A stretch of 64,000 nt of DNA from an uncultured Bacteroidota bacterium (GCA_902594745.1 CACJNF010000001.1:62001-126000), one strand, 5' to 3'; shown: positions 20,558 through 30,650, counted from the stretch's first letter. Translations and numbers: made by a program. The notes: generated by a model not told the origin, from the letters alone.

Positions 20558-20905
20558 TTATTCATGCATAAATTTCTGTTTTGACAAGAGTTGGTTCTCT
20601 GTCTCAACATTATTTTCATCAGGCACACAGCAATCCACAGGACAAACAGCTGCGCATTGAGGCTCTTCATGAAATCCCATACACTCAGTACATTTATCAG
20701 GAACGATGAAAAAAACTTCATCTGATATTGGTGAGTTAATACTTTCGGAGTTTACCTTTTTACCGTTAGGTAAAACTACATCACCTTTTAAGTTAGTACC
20801 CTTACTGTAATCCCAGGATTCTTGACCTTCATAAATTGCATTATTTGGACATTCAGGCTCACAAGCCCCGCAATTTATACATTCGTCTGTTATAATTATT
20901 GCCAT
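20558..20905 (-). CDS. 4Fe-4S dicluster ferredoxin
   Basis: CINCGACEPECPNNAI and CTECMGFHEEPQCAAVCPVDCC. Confidence 0.92.
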   Translation of the reverse strand: MAIIITDECINCGACEPECPNNAIYEGQESWDYSKGTNLKGDVVLPNGKKVNSESINSPISDEVFFIVPDKCTECMGFHEEPQCAAVCPVDCCVPDENNVETENQLLSKQKFMHE

Positions 20906-21019
20906 ATTATTTTGTGCAAAAATAACATCTATTGTTTAATCTTTGTTAACAATTTTTACATAATTTAAAATTGTCTATTATTGGTTATTAACGTAGAGTT
21001 TAGATATTTGCATTGATTT

Positions 21020-22090
21020 ATGAAAAATAAAGTGCATAATTTCAGTGCTGGCCCCTCAATCCTCCCTAATATAGTTTTTGAACAAGCTTCATCGGCAATA
21101 AATGATTTTAATAACTCTGGATTGTCAATATTAGAAATTTCCCATAGGAGCAAAGATTTTATTGAAGTATTGGAGGAGGCAAGATCTATTTCACTTGATC
21201 TTGCATCATTAAATAAAGATGATTATTCTTGTCTTTTTCTTCAAGGAGGTGCAAGCATGCAATTCTTAATGGTAGCTTACAACTTTTTAAATGATAAAGC
21301 AGCTTATGTAAATACTGGAAGTTGGTCAACAAAAGCTATTAAAGAAGCAAAAATGTTTGGAGATGTAACTGAAATTGCATCTTCTGCAGATAAAAACTTC
21401 AATTATATACCTAATTTATCAACTATTAATGATGATTTTGATTATGTCCACATCACATCAAATAATACAATATTTGGAACTCAATTTCATTCATTCCCAG
21501 AGACTACCTCACCTTTATTTGCTGATATGAGTTCTGATATCTTTTCAAGAAATATTAATTTTTCAAAATTTGATTTAATATATGCAGGTGCTCAGAAGAA
21601 TCTAGGTCCTGCAGGGGTTACTATGGTTTTAATTAAAAACCAATTATTAGATATGATTAAAAGAGATGTGCCTTCCATGCTAAGCTACAAGGTTCATATT
21701 GACAAGGATAGTTCTTTTAATACTCCACCAGTTTTCTCAATTTTTTCTGTATTGATGAATTTAAGATATATTAAATCTGAGGGTTTAGATAGTATAGAGA
21801 AAAAAAATTCAGAAAAATCTAAGTTGATATATAATGAAATTGATAGAAATAAATGTTTTATTGGATTTTCAGACAATAATGATAGAAGTCATATGAATGC
21901 AACATTTAATCTAGCGGATGGTTATGATGCTGATTTATTTAAAAGCATATGCTCTGATAATAATATTTCTGGAATTAATGGACATAGATCTGTTGGAGGT
22001 TTCAGAGCTTCTATTTATAATGCACTAGATATTGAAAGTGTTAAAACTCTAATAACTTGTATGAAAGAATTTGAATCAAACTATAACTAA
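21020..22090 (+). CDS. serC: Phosphoserine aminotransferase
   Basis: KVHNFSAGPSILP, LFLQGGASMQF, AGAQKNLGPAGVT, GHRSVGGFRASIYNA. Confidence 0.95.
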   Translation: MKNKVHNFSAGPSILPNIVFEQASSAINDFNNSGLSILEISHRSKDFIEVLEEARSISLDLASLNKDDYSCLFLQGGASMQFLMVAYNFLNDKAAYVNTGSWSTKAIKEAKMFGDVTEIASSADKNFNYIPNLSTINDDFDYVHITSNNTIFGTQFHSFPETTSPLFADMSSDIFSRNINFSKFDLIYAGAQKNLGPAGVTMVLIKNQLLDMIKRDVPSMLSYKVHIDKDSSFNTPPVFSIFSVLMNLRYIKSEGLDSIEKKNSEKSKLIYNEIDRNKCFIGFSDNNDRSHMNATFNLADGYDADLFKSICSDNNISGINGHRSVGGFRASIYNALDIESVKTLITCMKEFESNYN

Positions 22091-22091
22091 T

Positions 22092-23042
22092 ATGAATATA
22101 CTTGCTAATGATGGGATTTCTGAATCTGGAAAAAATAAACTAGAGGAATATGGTTTTAATGTTGATTTAACAACAGTTTCACAAGATCAACTTGTTAATT
22201 ACATAAACGAAAACTCGATTTCAACCTTATTAGTTAGAAGTGCAACACAGGTAAGAAAAGATATTATTGATAATTGTCCAAGTCTTAAGATAATTGGAAG
22301 AGGTGGTGTTGGAATGGATAACATTGATGTAGAATATGCTAAATCAAAAAATATTAATGTCATAAACACTCCAGCAGCTTCATCTAAATCAGTTGCTGAA
22401 CTAGTTTTTTCTCATCTATTTGGATGTGTAAGGTTTCTCCATGAATCCAATAGATCCATGCCTCTAGATGGTGACTCAAAGTTTAAAGAACTTAAAAAAT
22501 CATATGCTGGCGGAAGAGAATTAGCTGGTAAAAAAATAGGTATTATTGGTTTTGGTAGAATTGGTCAAGAAGTTGCTAAGATTGCTATCGGAATTGGAAT
22601 GGAAGTTGTTTTTCATGACAAATATATTGATGAAACAGTACTAGAGATTGAGTTTTTTGATGGTCAGAATATTTCATTTAATATGACTTCATCAGCATTT
22701 GAAGAGGTACTAGAAAACTCTGATTTTATTTCTGTACATATTCCTGCATCAGATAAGTATATTATAGATTCAAAAGAAATTGCCAAAATGAAAGACGGTG
22801 TTGGACTATTAAACTTATCTAGAGGAGGAATAATCAATGAAGAAGAACTTTTAAAAAATCTTGAGTCAGGTAAAATTTCATTTGCAGGTGTTGATACTTT
22901 TGAGAATGAACCTAATCCTAGTATAAAGATTTTAATGAATTCAAATGTCTCACTTACCCCTCATATAGGTGCTGCAACTGGTGAAGCTCAAGACAGAATT
23001 GGAGTTGAACTTGCTGAAAAGATTAACGAGATTTTAAATTAA
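22092..23042 (+). CDS. serA: D-3-phosphoglycerate dehydrogenase
   Basis: GRGGVGMDNIDVEYA, GIIGFGRIGQEVAKIA, LNLSRGGIINEEEL, LTPHIGAAT; internal ATG preferred. Confidence 0.93.
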   Translation: MNILANDGISESGKNKLEEYGFNVDLTTVSQDQLVNYINENSISTLLVRSATQVRKDIIDNCPSLKIIGRGGVGMDNIDVEYAKSKNINVINTPAASSKSVAELVFSHLFGCVRFLHESNRSMPLDGDSKFKELKKSYAGGRELAGKKIGIIGFGRIGQEVAKIAIGIGMEVVFHDKYIDETVLEIEFFDGQNISFNMTSSAFEEVLENSDFISVHIPASDKYIIDSKEIAKMKDGVGLLNLSRGGIINEEELLKNLESGKISFAGVDTFENEPNPSIKILMNSNVSLTPHIGAATGEAQDRIGVELAEKINEILN

Positions 23043-23344
23043 TGAAAAAACTTAAAGAAAAATGGGGTATAAAATCTAATTTTCAATTAGTAATTATCCT
23101 AATTGTCTTTGCTATTACAGGATCTACAAGTGCTGCTATATCAGGCCCTACAATTGATTTCTTATTCGGAGAGATTGAGATGAATGGTTTCTTAAAGTTT
23201 ATTCTACAGCTTGTAATTATTATGCCAATTTACCAAGTACTATTGTTGTTCTTCGGGGCTGTTTTTTTTCAGTTTGACTTCTTCTTCAAGTTTATAAAAA
23301 AGTTTTTAAAACTATTTGGCTTAGGTTTTTTATTCAGAGATTAA
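23042..23344 (+). CDS. Conserved Bacteroidota membrane protein of DUF6787 type
   Basis: LKEKWGIKSNFQLVIILIVFAITGSTSA...; two TM segments. Confidence 0.6.
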   Translation: MKKLKEKWGIKSNFQLVIILIVFAITGSTSAAISGPTIDFLFGEIEMNGFLKFILQLVIIMPIYQVLLLFFGAVFFQFDFFFKFIKKFLKLFGLGFLFRD

Positions 23345-23857
23345 TTCTGAAAATGAAGATCTCAACTTATTTAATTTTGGATTAATCACTGCCTGACAAT
23401 ATGCATTTTCTGGGTTTTTTGTAAAATAATCATGATGATAATCTTCAGCTACAAAAAACTTTTGAATATCATTAACCTCTGTTACAATTTTATCTTTAAA
23501 AATACCTTGGCTTTCAAGTTCCTGAATAAAATTTACAATAGATGACCTTTCTTCTGGTTTGCAAAAAATAGCAGATCTATACTGAGTTCCAACATCAGCA
23601 CCTTGCCTATTTATAGATGTAGGATCATGGACAGTAAAAAAAATATTTAAAATTTGGTTTAAATCTATTGTTTTATCGTATTGTAATTCAACTACTTCAA
23701 CATGATTTGTATACCCCTCACATACTTCTTCATAAGTGGGATTATCACTTTTACCGCCCATATATCCAGGTGATGTAGAAGTGATTCCATTAACTTTTTT
23801 AAAAACCGATTCAATACACCAAAAACATCCACCTCCTAAATATATGCTACTATTCAT
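23330..23857 (-). CDS. msrA: Peptide-methionine (S)-S-oxide reductase
   Basis: YLGGGCFWCIESVFKKVNG, GYMGG, HVEVVE, GTQYRSAIF. Confidence 0.95.
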   Translation of the reverse strand: MNSSIYLGGGCFWCIESVFKKVNGITSTSPGYMGGKSDNPTYEEVCEGYTNHVEVVELQYDKTIDLNQILNIFFTVHDPTSINRQGADVGTQYRSAIFCKPEERSSIVNFIQELESQGIFKDKIVTEVNDIQKFFVAEDYHHDYFTKNPENAYCQAVINPKLNKLRSSFSELISE

Positions 23858-23895
23858 TTTTAGATTTTAAACTAAAAGATTAATATTGTAAAAGT

Positions 23896-24561
23896 ATGGA
23901 ATTATTGCTATCAGCTAAAGGTATTTCAAAAAGTTTTCAAGGCAGGAAAGTTCTTGATAATATTGATATTGAAATAAAAAAATCTGAAATTATTGCAATA
24001 TCAGGTGCTTCAGGTGCAGGTAAAACTACTTTATTAAATATACTTAGTACACTTGACAAACCAGATGAAAACACTAATTCATCACTAATTATTGATGGAG
24101 AAAATATTTTTAATCTAAATAATGGTGATTTGTCCAAACTTAGAAATACAAAGATTGGATTTGTTTTTCAGTTCCATGAGTTAATTCCAGAACTAAATGT
24201 CATGGAAAACATTTGTCTCCCTGGATGGATTAAAAATGACAGCAAAGTAGCTGACAATGCAAATAACTTAATTAGCTATTTTGGTTTAGATAAATTAAAA
24301 AACAAAAAACCTAATACACTTTCTGGAGGTGAAAAGCAAAGAGCTGCAATAGCTCGTGCTATGATAAATAACCCAAAGATTATTTTTGCTGATGAACCTA
24401 CTGGTAATCTTGATTCAACAAATTCAAAGATTTTATTTGATATATTTTTTAAACTTAGAGATGATTATGATTGTTCTATTGTAATTGTAACTCATAATCC
24501 AGAAAATGCTAAAAAGTGTGATAGAAAACTTCAAATAGTTGATGGTAAAATCAAAGTTTAA
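23896..24561 (+). CDS. lolD: ABC transporter ATP-binding protein, LolD-like
   Basis: SGASGAGKTTLLNILSTLDKP, VFQFHELIPELNVMENI, LSGGEKQRAAIARAMINNPKIIFADEPTGNLD. Confidence 0.85.
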   Translation: MELLLSAKGISKSFQGRKVLDNIDIEIKKSEIIAISGASGAGKTTLLNILSTLDKPDENTNSSLIIDGENIFNLNNGDLSKLRNTKIGFVFQFHELIPELNVMENICLPGWIKNDSKVADNANNLISYFGLDKLKNKKPNTLSGGEKQRAAIARAMINNPKIIFADEPTGNLDSTNSKILFDIFFKLRDDYDCSIVIVTHNPENAKKCDRKLQIVDGKIKV

Positions 24562-25321
24562 TATTCCAGATTTGAAAGATTTTCTAGACGAAAAATCTTA
24601 TCAATATGAGAGTCTGGAATTTATTAAAGATGACCCTATTTTAGTACCTCACTCTTTTACCAAAAAAGAAGATATTGAGATATCAGGATTTATTACATCT
24701 GTAATTTCATGGGGTAATAGAAAATCTATTATCAATAGCGCAAAGAAAATTATCGAATTCATGGATAATTCGCCTTTTGATTTTATTTTAAATCACACCA
24801 ATAAAGACTTATATAAAGAAAAAGAGTCAATTCATAGAACTTTTAATTCTACTGATTTAAATTATTTCATAGTCTCATTAAAAAGGATTTATAAAGATTA
24901 TAACGGTCTAGAAGATATATTATCAAACAATTCAAATGGAAATGATTTGCAGAAGCGTATTTCAACTTTTAAAGAGATATTCTTTAGTTTAGATCATCCA
25001 ATAAGAACTAGAAAACACCTCCCCTCACCTATTGATGGATCAAGTGCTAAAAGATTTAATATGTTTCTAAGATGGATGGTAAGATCAAATGAAAAAGGAG
25101 TAGACTTTGGCTTATGGAATAAAATTGATAAATCAGAGCTTTCACTTCCATTAGATGTTCACACAGGAAGAATTGCAAGACTTCTGGGTCTGCTTAAAAG
25201 AAACACTAACGATTCAAAAGCTGTAGAAGAAATAAATTTAAAATTAAGGGAAATGGATCCAAAAGACCCTGTAAAATATGATTTTGCTTTATTTGGATTA
25301 GGTGTGTATGAAAATTTTTAA
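24542..25321 (+). CDS. TIGR02757 (DUF2400) family protein
   Basis: SAKRFNMFLRWMVRSNEKGVDFGLW, LPLDVHTGRIARLLGL, DPKDPVKYDFALFGLGV. Confidence 0.85.
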   Translation: MVKSKFNIPDLKDFLDEKSYQYESLEFIKDDPILVPHSFTKKEDIEISGFITSVISWGNRKSIINSAKKIIEFMDNSPFDFILNHTNKDLYKEKESIHRTFNSTDLNYFIVSLKRIYKDYNGLEDILSNNSNGNDLQKRISTFKEIFFSLDHPIRTRKHLPSPIDGSSAKRFNMFLRWMVRSNEKGVDFGLWNKIDKSELSLPLDVHTGRIARLLGLLKRNTNDSKAVEEINLKLREMDPKDPVKYDFALFGLGVYENF

Positions 25322-25354
25322 TGATTTTTTTTCCATTGAATTAATAAGTTTATT

Positions 25355-25362
25355 TAATTTTG
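25355..25362 (+). promoter_or_regulatory. -7 box TAATTTTG upstream of the dihydroorotase-like gene
   Basis: Exact TAnnTTTG 16 nt before the ATG. Confidence 0.5.
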
Positions 25363-25378
25363 TTAAATTCTTTTCTAA

Positions 25379-26641
25379 ATGAGCATACTCTTAAAAGGCG
25401 CAACAATAGTAGATAATAAGAGTAATTTAAATTTCAAAATAAAAGACATTCTGATCAAAGATGGTGTTATAGTTGACATTGCAGATAACATCAAAACTAA
25501 ATCAAAAAATATTATTGATCTTAAAAACCTTCATGTTTCAAGAGGCTGGATGGATACATCAGTAAGTTTTGGAGAGCCAGGATATGAAGAAAGGGAAACT
25601 ATTTCAAATGGATTAGAAACAGCTGCATCATCAGGATTTACTTCTATATTGTTAAATCCGAATTGTGATCCGATTATTGATAATCATTCATCAATTGAAT
25701 TCTTAAAAAGAAAATCGATCGATACTACTACTCAGATATATCCAATTGGTAGCCTAACTAATAATTCAAATGGTAAAGATTTAGCTCCATTGTATGATAT
25801 GAAGGTTGCTGGAGCAGTAGCATATGGGGATTATAAACAGTCAATTAATGATTCATCACTTCTTAAAATATCATTAGAATACACCAAAACTTTTGGTGGA
25901 AGAATAATTTCATTTTCTCAGGACGAATTTCTATCAGAAAATGGAGTAATAAACGAGGGAATAGTCAGTACTCAACTTGGATTAAAAGGTGTACCTCCAA
26001 TATCAGAATCAATAAGTATTTTCAGAGATATTGAAATTTTAGAATATTCTAATGGTAAAGTTCATATTCCATATGTTAATACAAAAAAAGGAGTAGATTT
26101 AATAAGAGATGCTAAGAAAAGAAATCTAGATATTACATCTAGTGTAAGTTTAGCTCATATTACTCTTTCTGATAAAGATATTATTGATTTCAACACTAAT
26201 CTTAAACTTAATCCTCCTCTAAGAGATAATTCTGATATACAAGCACTAAAAGAAGGAATAATTGACGGAACAATTGATTTTGTTACAAGCATGCATGAAC
26301 CTATTAATGATGATTTTAAAAAGGTTGTTTTTGACGATGCAATTCCCGGGACAATTGCCTTAGAATGTGTATTTGGTCTTCTATGCAATAATTTTACATT
26401 AGAAAAGGCAATAGATATATTAACAAGAAGAAAAGATGTTTTTGAAATAGAAGATTATCCAATAGAAATTGGATCAAAGGCAGATTTGACAATTTTTAAC
26501 CCAGAAGTTAATTATGTTTTTTCAGAGAATCATATACTTTCATCTTCTAATAACTGTGCGTATTTAGATAAAAATCTAAAGGGTATTGTTTATGGGGCAA
26601 TTAATAATAATAAAGCCACATTAAATAAATTATGGACCTAG
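25379..26641 (+). CDS. Dihydroorotase-like amidohydrolase with degenerate metal-binding site
   Basis: Overall PyrC architecture (GWMDTSVSFGEPGYEERETISNGLETAASSGFTSILLNPN, NPPLRDNSDIQAL, GSKADLTIFNP), but the HxH ligands are replaced by SVS. Confidence 0.85.
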   Translation: MSILLKGATIVDNKSNLNFKIKDILIKDGVIVDIADNIKTKSKNIIDLKNLHVSRGWMDTSVSFGEPGYEERETISNGLETAASSGFTSILLNPNCDPIIDNHSSIEFLKRKSIDTTTQIYPIGSLTNNSNGKDLAPLYDMKVAGAVAYGDYKQSINDSSLLKISLEYTKTFGGRIISFSQDEFLSENGVINEGIVSTQLGLKGVPPISESISIFRDIEILEYSNGKVHIPYVNTKKGVDLIRDAKKRNLDITSSVSLAHITLSDKDIIDFNTNLKLNPPLRDNSDIQALKEGIIDGTIDFVTSMHEPINDDFKKVVFDDAIPGTIALECVFGLLCNNFTLEKAIDILTRRKDVFEIEDYPIEIGSKADLTIFNPEVNYVFSENHILSSSNNCAYLDKNLKGIVYGAINNNKATLNKLWT

Positions 26642-27273
26642 AGTATCTGATAAGAAGATCTGAAAAGTCTTCAAAACCCTCAAGTATATTTATGTTTCAT
26701 GGATATGGAAGCAATAAAGAGGATTTATTTTCACTCGAACAGTTTTTTCCTAAATCATATACTGTAGTTTCTTTTGATGCTCCAATAAGCCTTCCATTTG
26801 GTGGATATTCATGGTTTAACATAGACTATTCTGATATACTTGAGAACAATTTAGATAAAAGATATAAAGAGATAAATGAAAGTATTGAGATGATAATGAA
26901 TAATATTAATTCATTAATCGAAAAAGAGAATCTAAATAAAGAAGACGTATCAATTTTAGGCTTTAGTCAGGGTGGCAGTATATGTTGGAAATTAGGCCTA
27001 GACAATAGTTCTAATTTTAGAAGAGTTATTCCTCTTAGTTCTTTCATTCATCCTAGTTACCTTAATAATGATCTGGAATCTTATACAAATAGACTAATCT
27101 ATTGCTCACATGGGACATTAGATGACGTTATTCCTCTAGGTATTGTTGATTATCATATATTAAAACTTTCAAAAAATAATGATTTGACTTATGATAAATT
27201 TGATTCTGGTCACACAATATCTCAAGAAAATTTAATTAGCTTATTAAATTGGATTAACGATACAAGAATTTAA
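26632..27273 (+). CDS. Alpha/beta hydrolase, phospholipase/carboxylesterase family
   Basis: IFMFHGYGSNKEDLF, LGFSQGGSICW, YCSHGTLDDVIPL, SGHTIS. Confidence 0.88.
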   Translation: MDLEYLIRRSEKSSKPSSIFMFHGYGSNKEDLFSLEQFFPKSYTVVSFDAPISLPFGGYSWFNIDYSDILENNLDKRYKEINESIEMIMNNINSLIEKENLNKEDVSILGFSQGGSICWKLGLDNSSNFRRVIPLSSFIHPSYLNNDLESYTNRLIYCSHGTLDDVIPLGIVDYHILKLSKNNDLTYDKFDSGHTISQENLISLLNWINDTRI

Positions 27274-28040
27274 TCTAATTCAACTACTAATCCATCATAG
27301 GCAAGAGTTACATTAGCTGGAAGCTTTTCACAGACCTCCTTATGGAATCCCATATTATGACTTATATGGGTAAAATATGTAGTTTTTGGGTTTATTTGAT
27401 TGATAATTTCAAACGCTTCATCAACATTCAAATGAGATGGATGTGGATCAAATCTTAAAGCATTAATGACTAAAACATCAAGATTATTTAACTTTTCTAG
27501 TTCTTCTTTTTGGATTGTCTTAACATCGGTTAGGTATGCAAAATTATTAATTCTAAAGCCTAATACTGGAAGCTTCATATGCATAGATTCAACTGGTGTT
27601 ATTGTTAAGTCTTTAATCTGAAATTTACTATTCTTGTTAATAAGATTTACTTCAAAGTCAGGTGCGCCAGGATATTTTTTAGTTGGATCAAAAATATATG
27701 CAAATCTTTCTTTTAATGAATTTAAGACTCTTTCATGAAGATAAATTGGAATCTTTCCCTGTCTAAAAAAATATGGTCGAGTATCATCAATACCAGATGT
27801 ATGATCAGCGTGCTCATGAGTGAAAACAATTGCATCAAGTTTCCTGCAATCAGCTCTTAACATTTGCTGCCTAAAGTCAGGTCCACAATCAATACTAAAG
27901 GCAATATCTCCATATTGAACTAAAATAGAGGATCTAAGTCTTTTGTCTTTTAAATCTTTACTGAAAGATACTGGATGATCACTTCCTATAACTGGAATAC
28001 CCTGTGAAGTCCCGGTTCCTAAAAAAGTTATTTTTAGCAC
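27270..28040 (-). CDS. MBL-fold metal-dependent hydrolase (PhnP-like)
   Basis: FLGTGTSQGIPVIG, FTHEHADHTSGIDD, FTHISHNMGFH. Confidence 0.9.
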   Translation of the reverse strand: MLKITFLGTGTSQGIPVIGSDHPVSFSKDLKDKRLRSSILVQYGDIAFSIDCGPDFRQQMLRADCRKLDAIVFTHEHADHTSGIDDTRPYFFRQGKIPIYLHERVLNSLKERFAYIFDPTKKYPGAPDFEVNLINKNSKFQIKDLTITPVESMHMKLPVLGFRINNFAYLTDVKTIQKEELEKLNNLDVLVINALRFDPHPSHLNVDEAFEIINQINPKTTYFTHISHNMGFHKEVCEKLPANVTLAYDGLVVELD

Positions 28041-28103
28041 ACATAAATCTATGATAATTTATTCTTTTTATTATTTAATCTTTGTAATTTTATAAAAAAA
28101 TCG

Positions 28104-29531
28104 ATGAATATTATTCTTCCTGGAGATAAGGATTATGAATCAAGACCTTCAGTCCAGAGAAAGTCTTTAAGAATAAATCTAAACGAGAATATTTACGGAA
28201 CTTTTGTTGAAATTGGTGCTGGTCAAGAAGTAGCTAGACATTTTTATAGGGTTGGAGCTGCATCAGGAACAATTGCTAAGTCAATGAGTGCTTATGACAA
28301 GAGTTTTAGTGATAGCATATATGGTAAAGAAGAAGATAATAGGTATGTTACACAAAATAGATTGGATAAAATGCTCGCTCATGAAATGAACCTTCTTGAA
28401 AAAAGAATTTCAAGAAAAAAGTATCCAAATAAATTCTTCTTTGTTTATGCTAATACAGTTGCTACCATTGATTTTGTGAAAAAATTTAAAGGTCATGGAT
28501 GGATGGGGATTAAATTTCAAACTGACCCAAAAGATGACTATTCTGAAATTAAACTCCATTTAAGGTTTCATCAAAATGAAGCTAAGCTTCAACAAGAAAG
28601 TCTTGGTATAATGGGTGTTAATCTTATTTATGGTGCTTTTTATAAGCATAATGAGCCACTTAAGTTGATGAAATACTTATATGACCATATTGATGATCAA
28701 TCAATTGAAATTGATACTATCAATTTTAGCGGTCCACTTTTTAAAGATGTTGACAATAGATTGATAAGTCTTGAACTAGTTAGACTAGGAATGACCGATG
28801 CTGTTGTTTTTGATGAGACTGGAACTAATGTCTTACCTGCTCAAGTTTTATACAAAAAGAACATATTAACACTTCGAGGAAGCTATAGGCCAATAACTAA
28901 AGTTAACGAAGAAATGTTTAAGAAATCTCTTGAAGCATTTCTAGAGGAAAAAGGTGTCAAGAAAGAGAATACAATTGTATTACTTGAAATTACCCTCTCT
29001 AACTTAAGGTCTACAGGTGATATTGATGATAGTGACTATTTAGATCGAGCAAAACTATTATGTTCTCTAGGTCATATGGTTATGATTTCAAACTTTTCAG
29101 AGTATTATAAGCTTGTTAAATATTTAACTATGTATACAAAAAAACAACTTGGATTGACTATGGGAGTAACAAATCTTATTGAAATTTTTGATGAAAAATA
29201 TTATGATGGTGTAAAAGGAGGAATATTGGAGGCTTTTGGTAATATTTTTAAGAATAACATGAAAATATACTTATATCCTGTATTAGATAAGCAAAAAGAT
29301 ACTGTAATTGACTCTACTAACTTAAAGCTTGAAGATAATATGAAAGAATTTTATAAATACTTCAAGGTTAATGATAAGATTCGTGACTTAGAATTTAACA
29401 AAGATTATCTCAATATCTTCTCAAAAGACGTACTAAAACAAATAAAGAATAATACTCCTGGTTGGGAAGACAAACTACCAGAGGGGGTTTCCGATTTGAT
29501 AATTAAGAAAAAGATGTTTGGCTATAAGTAG
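28104..29531 (+). CDS. Conserved protein of unknown function (475 aa)
   Basis: Long cytosolic-looking ORF RPSVQRKSLRINLNENIYGTFVEIGAGQEVARHFYRVGAASGTIAKSMSAYDK; no motif I can assign. Confidence 0.75.
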   Translation: MNIILPGDKDYESRPSVQRKSLRINLNENIYGTFVEIGAGQEVARHFYRVGAASGTIAKSMSAYDKSFSDSIYGKEEDNRYVTQNRLDKMLAHEMNLLEKRISRKKYPNKFFFVYANTVATIDFVKKFKGHGWMGIKFQTDPKDDYSEIKLHLRFHQNEAKLQQESLGIMGVNLIYGAFYKHNEPLKLMKYLYDHIDDQSIEIDTINFSGPLFKDVDNRLISLELVRLGMTDAVVFDETGTNVLPAQVLYKKNILTLRGSYRPITKVNEEMFKKSLEAFLEEKGVKKENTIVLLEITLSNLRSTGDIDDSDYLDRAKLLCSLGHMVMISNFSEYYKLVKYLTMYTKKQLGLTMGVTNLIEIFDEKYYDGVKGGILEAFGNIFKNNMKIYLYPVLDKQKDTVIDSTNLKLEDNMKEFYKYFKVNDKIRDLEFNKDYLNIFSKDVLKQIKNNTPGWEDKLPEGVSDLIIKKKMFGYK

Positions 29532-29978
29532 TTAATCAAGAATTTGATCAGCATGGTCTTTAGTGTTGACCTTATCAATTACTCTTTCAATAACTCCGTC
29601 TTCATCAATTATAAATGTTGTTCTAAGAACTCCTTCATATTCATTTCCTCTAAACTTTTTCTTTCCCCAAACTCCAAATGCATCAATTAATTCTCTAGAA
29701 TCATCAGCTAATAAGTTGTATTTGAATCCAAATTTATCGGCAAACTTGTTTTGCTTATCCACTGTGTCAGGACTTACTCCAATGACTTCATATCCCTGAG
29801 ATGTGAGTTTAGAATAATTATCATTTAGATTACAACTTTGAGCAGTACAACCTGGAGTATTTGCTCTTGGATAAAAGAAAAGAATAATTTTCTTTCCTTT
29901 AAAATTTGTAAGGTTAATAGTTTCACCCTTGTGGGTTGTTACATTTATATTTGGTATATTATCGCCTACTTTTAACAT
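29532..29978 (-). CDS. bcp: Thioredoxin-dependent peroxiredoxin (Bcp)
   Basis: FYPRANTPGCTAQSCNLND; KKFRGNEYEGVLRTTFIIDEDG. Confidence 0.94.
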   Translation of the reverse strand: MLKVGDNIPNINVTTHKGETINLTNFKGKKIILFFYPRANTPGCTAQSCNLNDNYSKLTSQGYEVIGVSPDTVDKQNKFADKFGFKYNLLADDSRELIDAFGVWGKKKFRGNEYEGVLRTTFIIDEDGVIERVIDKVNTKDHADQILD

Positions 29979-29989
29979 AATTTTTTTTT

Positions 29990-29997
29990 CAAAAGTA
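29990..29997 (-). promoter_or_regulatory. -7 box TACTTTTG upstream of bcp
   Basis: CAAAAGTA on + strand, 12 nt from the bcp ATG. Confidence 0.45.
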
Positions 29998-30002
29998 ACT
30001 AA

Positions 30003-30650
30003 ATGAAACTAAAAGAAAAAGTTGATTTCCTAATAAATAAGCTTGAGGAAATTTATCCAACTCTTGAAATCCCTTTAGATCATAAAGACCCCTATACATT
30101 GTTGATCGCTGTTCTTCTCTCTGCACAAAGTACTGATAAGAAAGTAAACGAGATAACACCTAATTTATTTAATAAGGCAGATAATCCTTATGATATGATC
30201 AAATTAACAATTGATGAAATTAGAGAGATAATTAAGCCCGTTGGCCTCTCCCCTACAAAGTCAAAAGGTATTTGGAATTTATCAAAAATATTAATTGACA
30301 AATACAATGGTAGAGTTCCAGAGGATATTAGTAAGTTGGAGGAACTTCCCTCTGTTGGTCATAAAACAGCTAGTGTAGTTGTATCTCAAGGGTTTGGACA
30401 ACCAGCATTTCCAGTTGACACTCATATACACAGGCTTATGTTTAGATGGGGATTATCAAATGGAAAAAATGTTGAAAGAACTGAAAAGGATGCTAAAAGA
30501 ATTTTTCCTAAAGAAAAATGGAATGAACTGCATTTAAGGATAATTTTTTATGGAAGGGAATATTGCCCTGCGCGAGGATGGGATATTAACAATGACATTA
30601 TAACAAAAACTATTGGTAGGAAATCAATAATTAATAAACTTATTAAGTAA
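30003..30650 (+). CDS. nth: Endonuclease III-like DNA glycosylase without the C-terminal 4Fe-4S cysteines
   Basis: LLSAQSTDKKVNEITPNLF, LEELPSVGHKTASVVVSQGFGQPAFPVDTHIHRL; only one Cys (YGREYCPARGW). Confidence 0.9.
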   Translation: MKLKEKVDFLINKLEEIYPTLEIPLDHKDPYTLLIAVLLSAQSTDKKVNEITPNLFNKADNPYDMIKLTIDEIREIIKPVGLSPTKSKGIWNLSKILIDKYNGRVPEDISKLEELPSVGHKTASVVVSQGFGQPAFPVDTHIHRLMFRWGLSNGKNVERTEKDAKRIFPKEKWNELHLRIIFYGREYCPARGWDINNDIITKTIGRKSIINKLIK

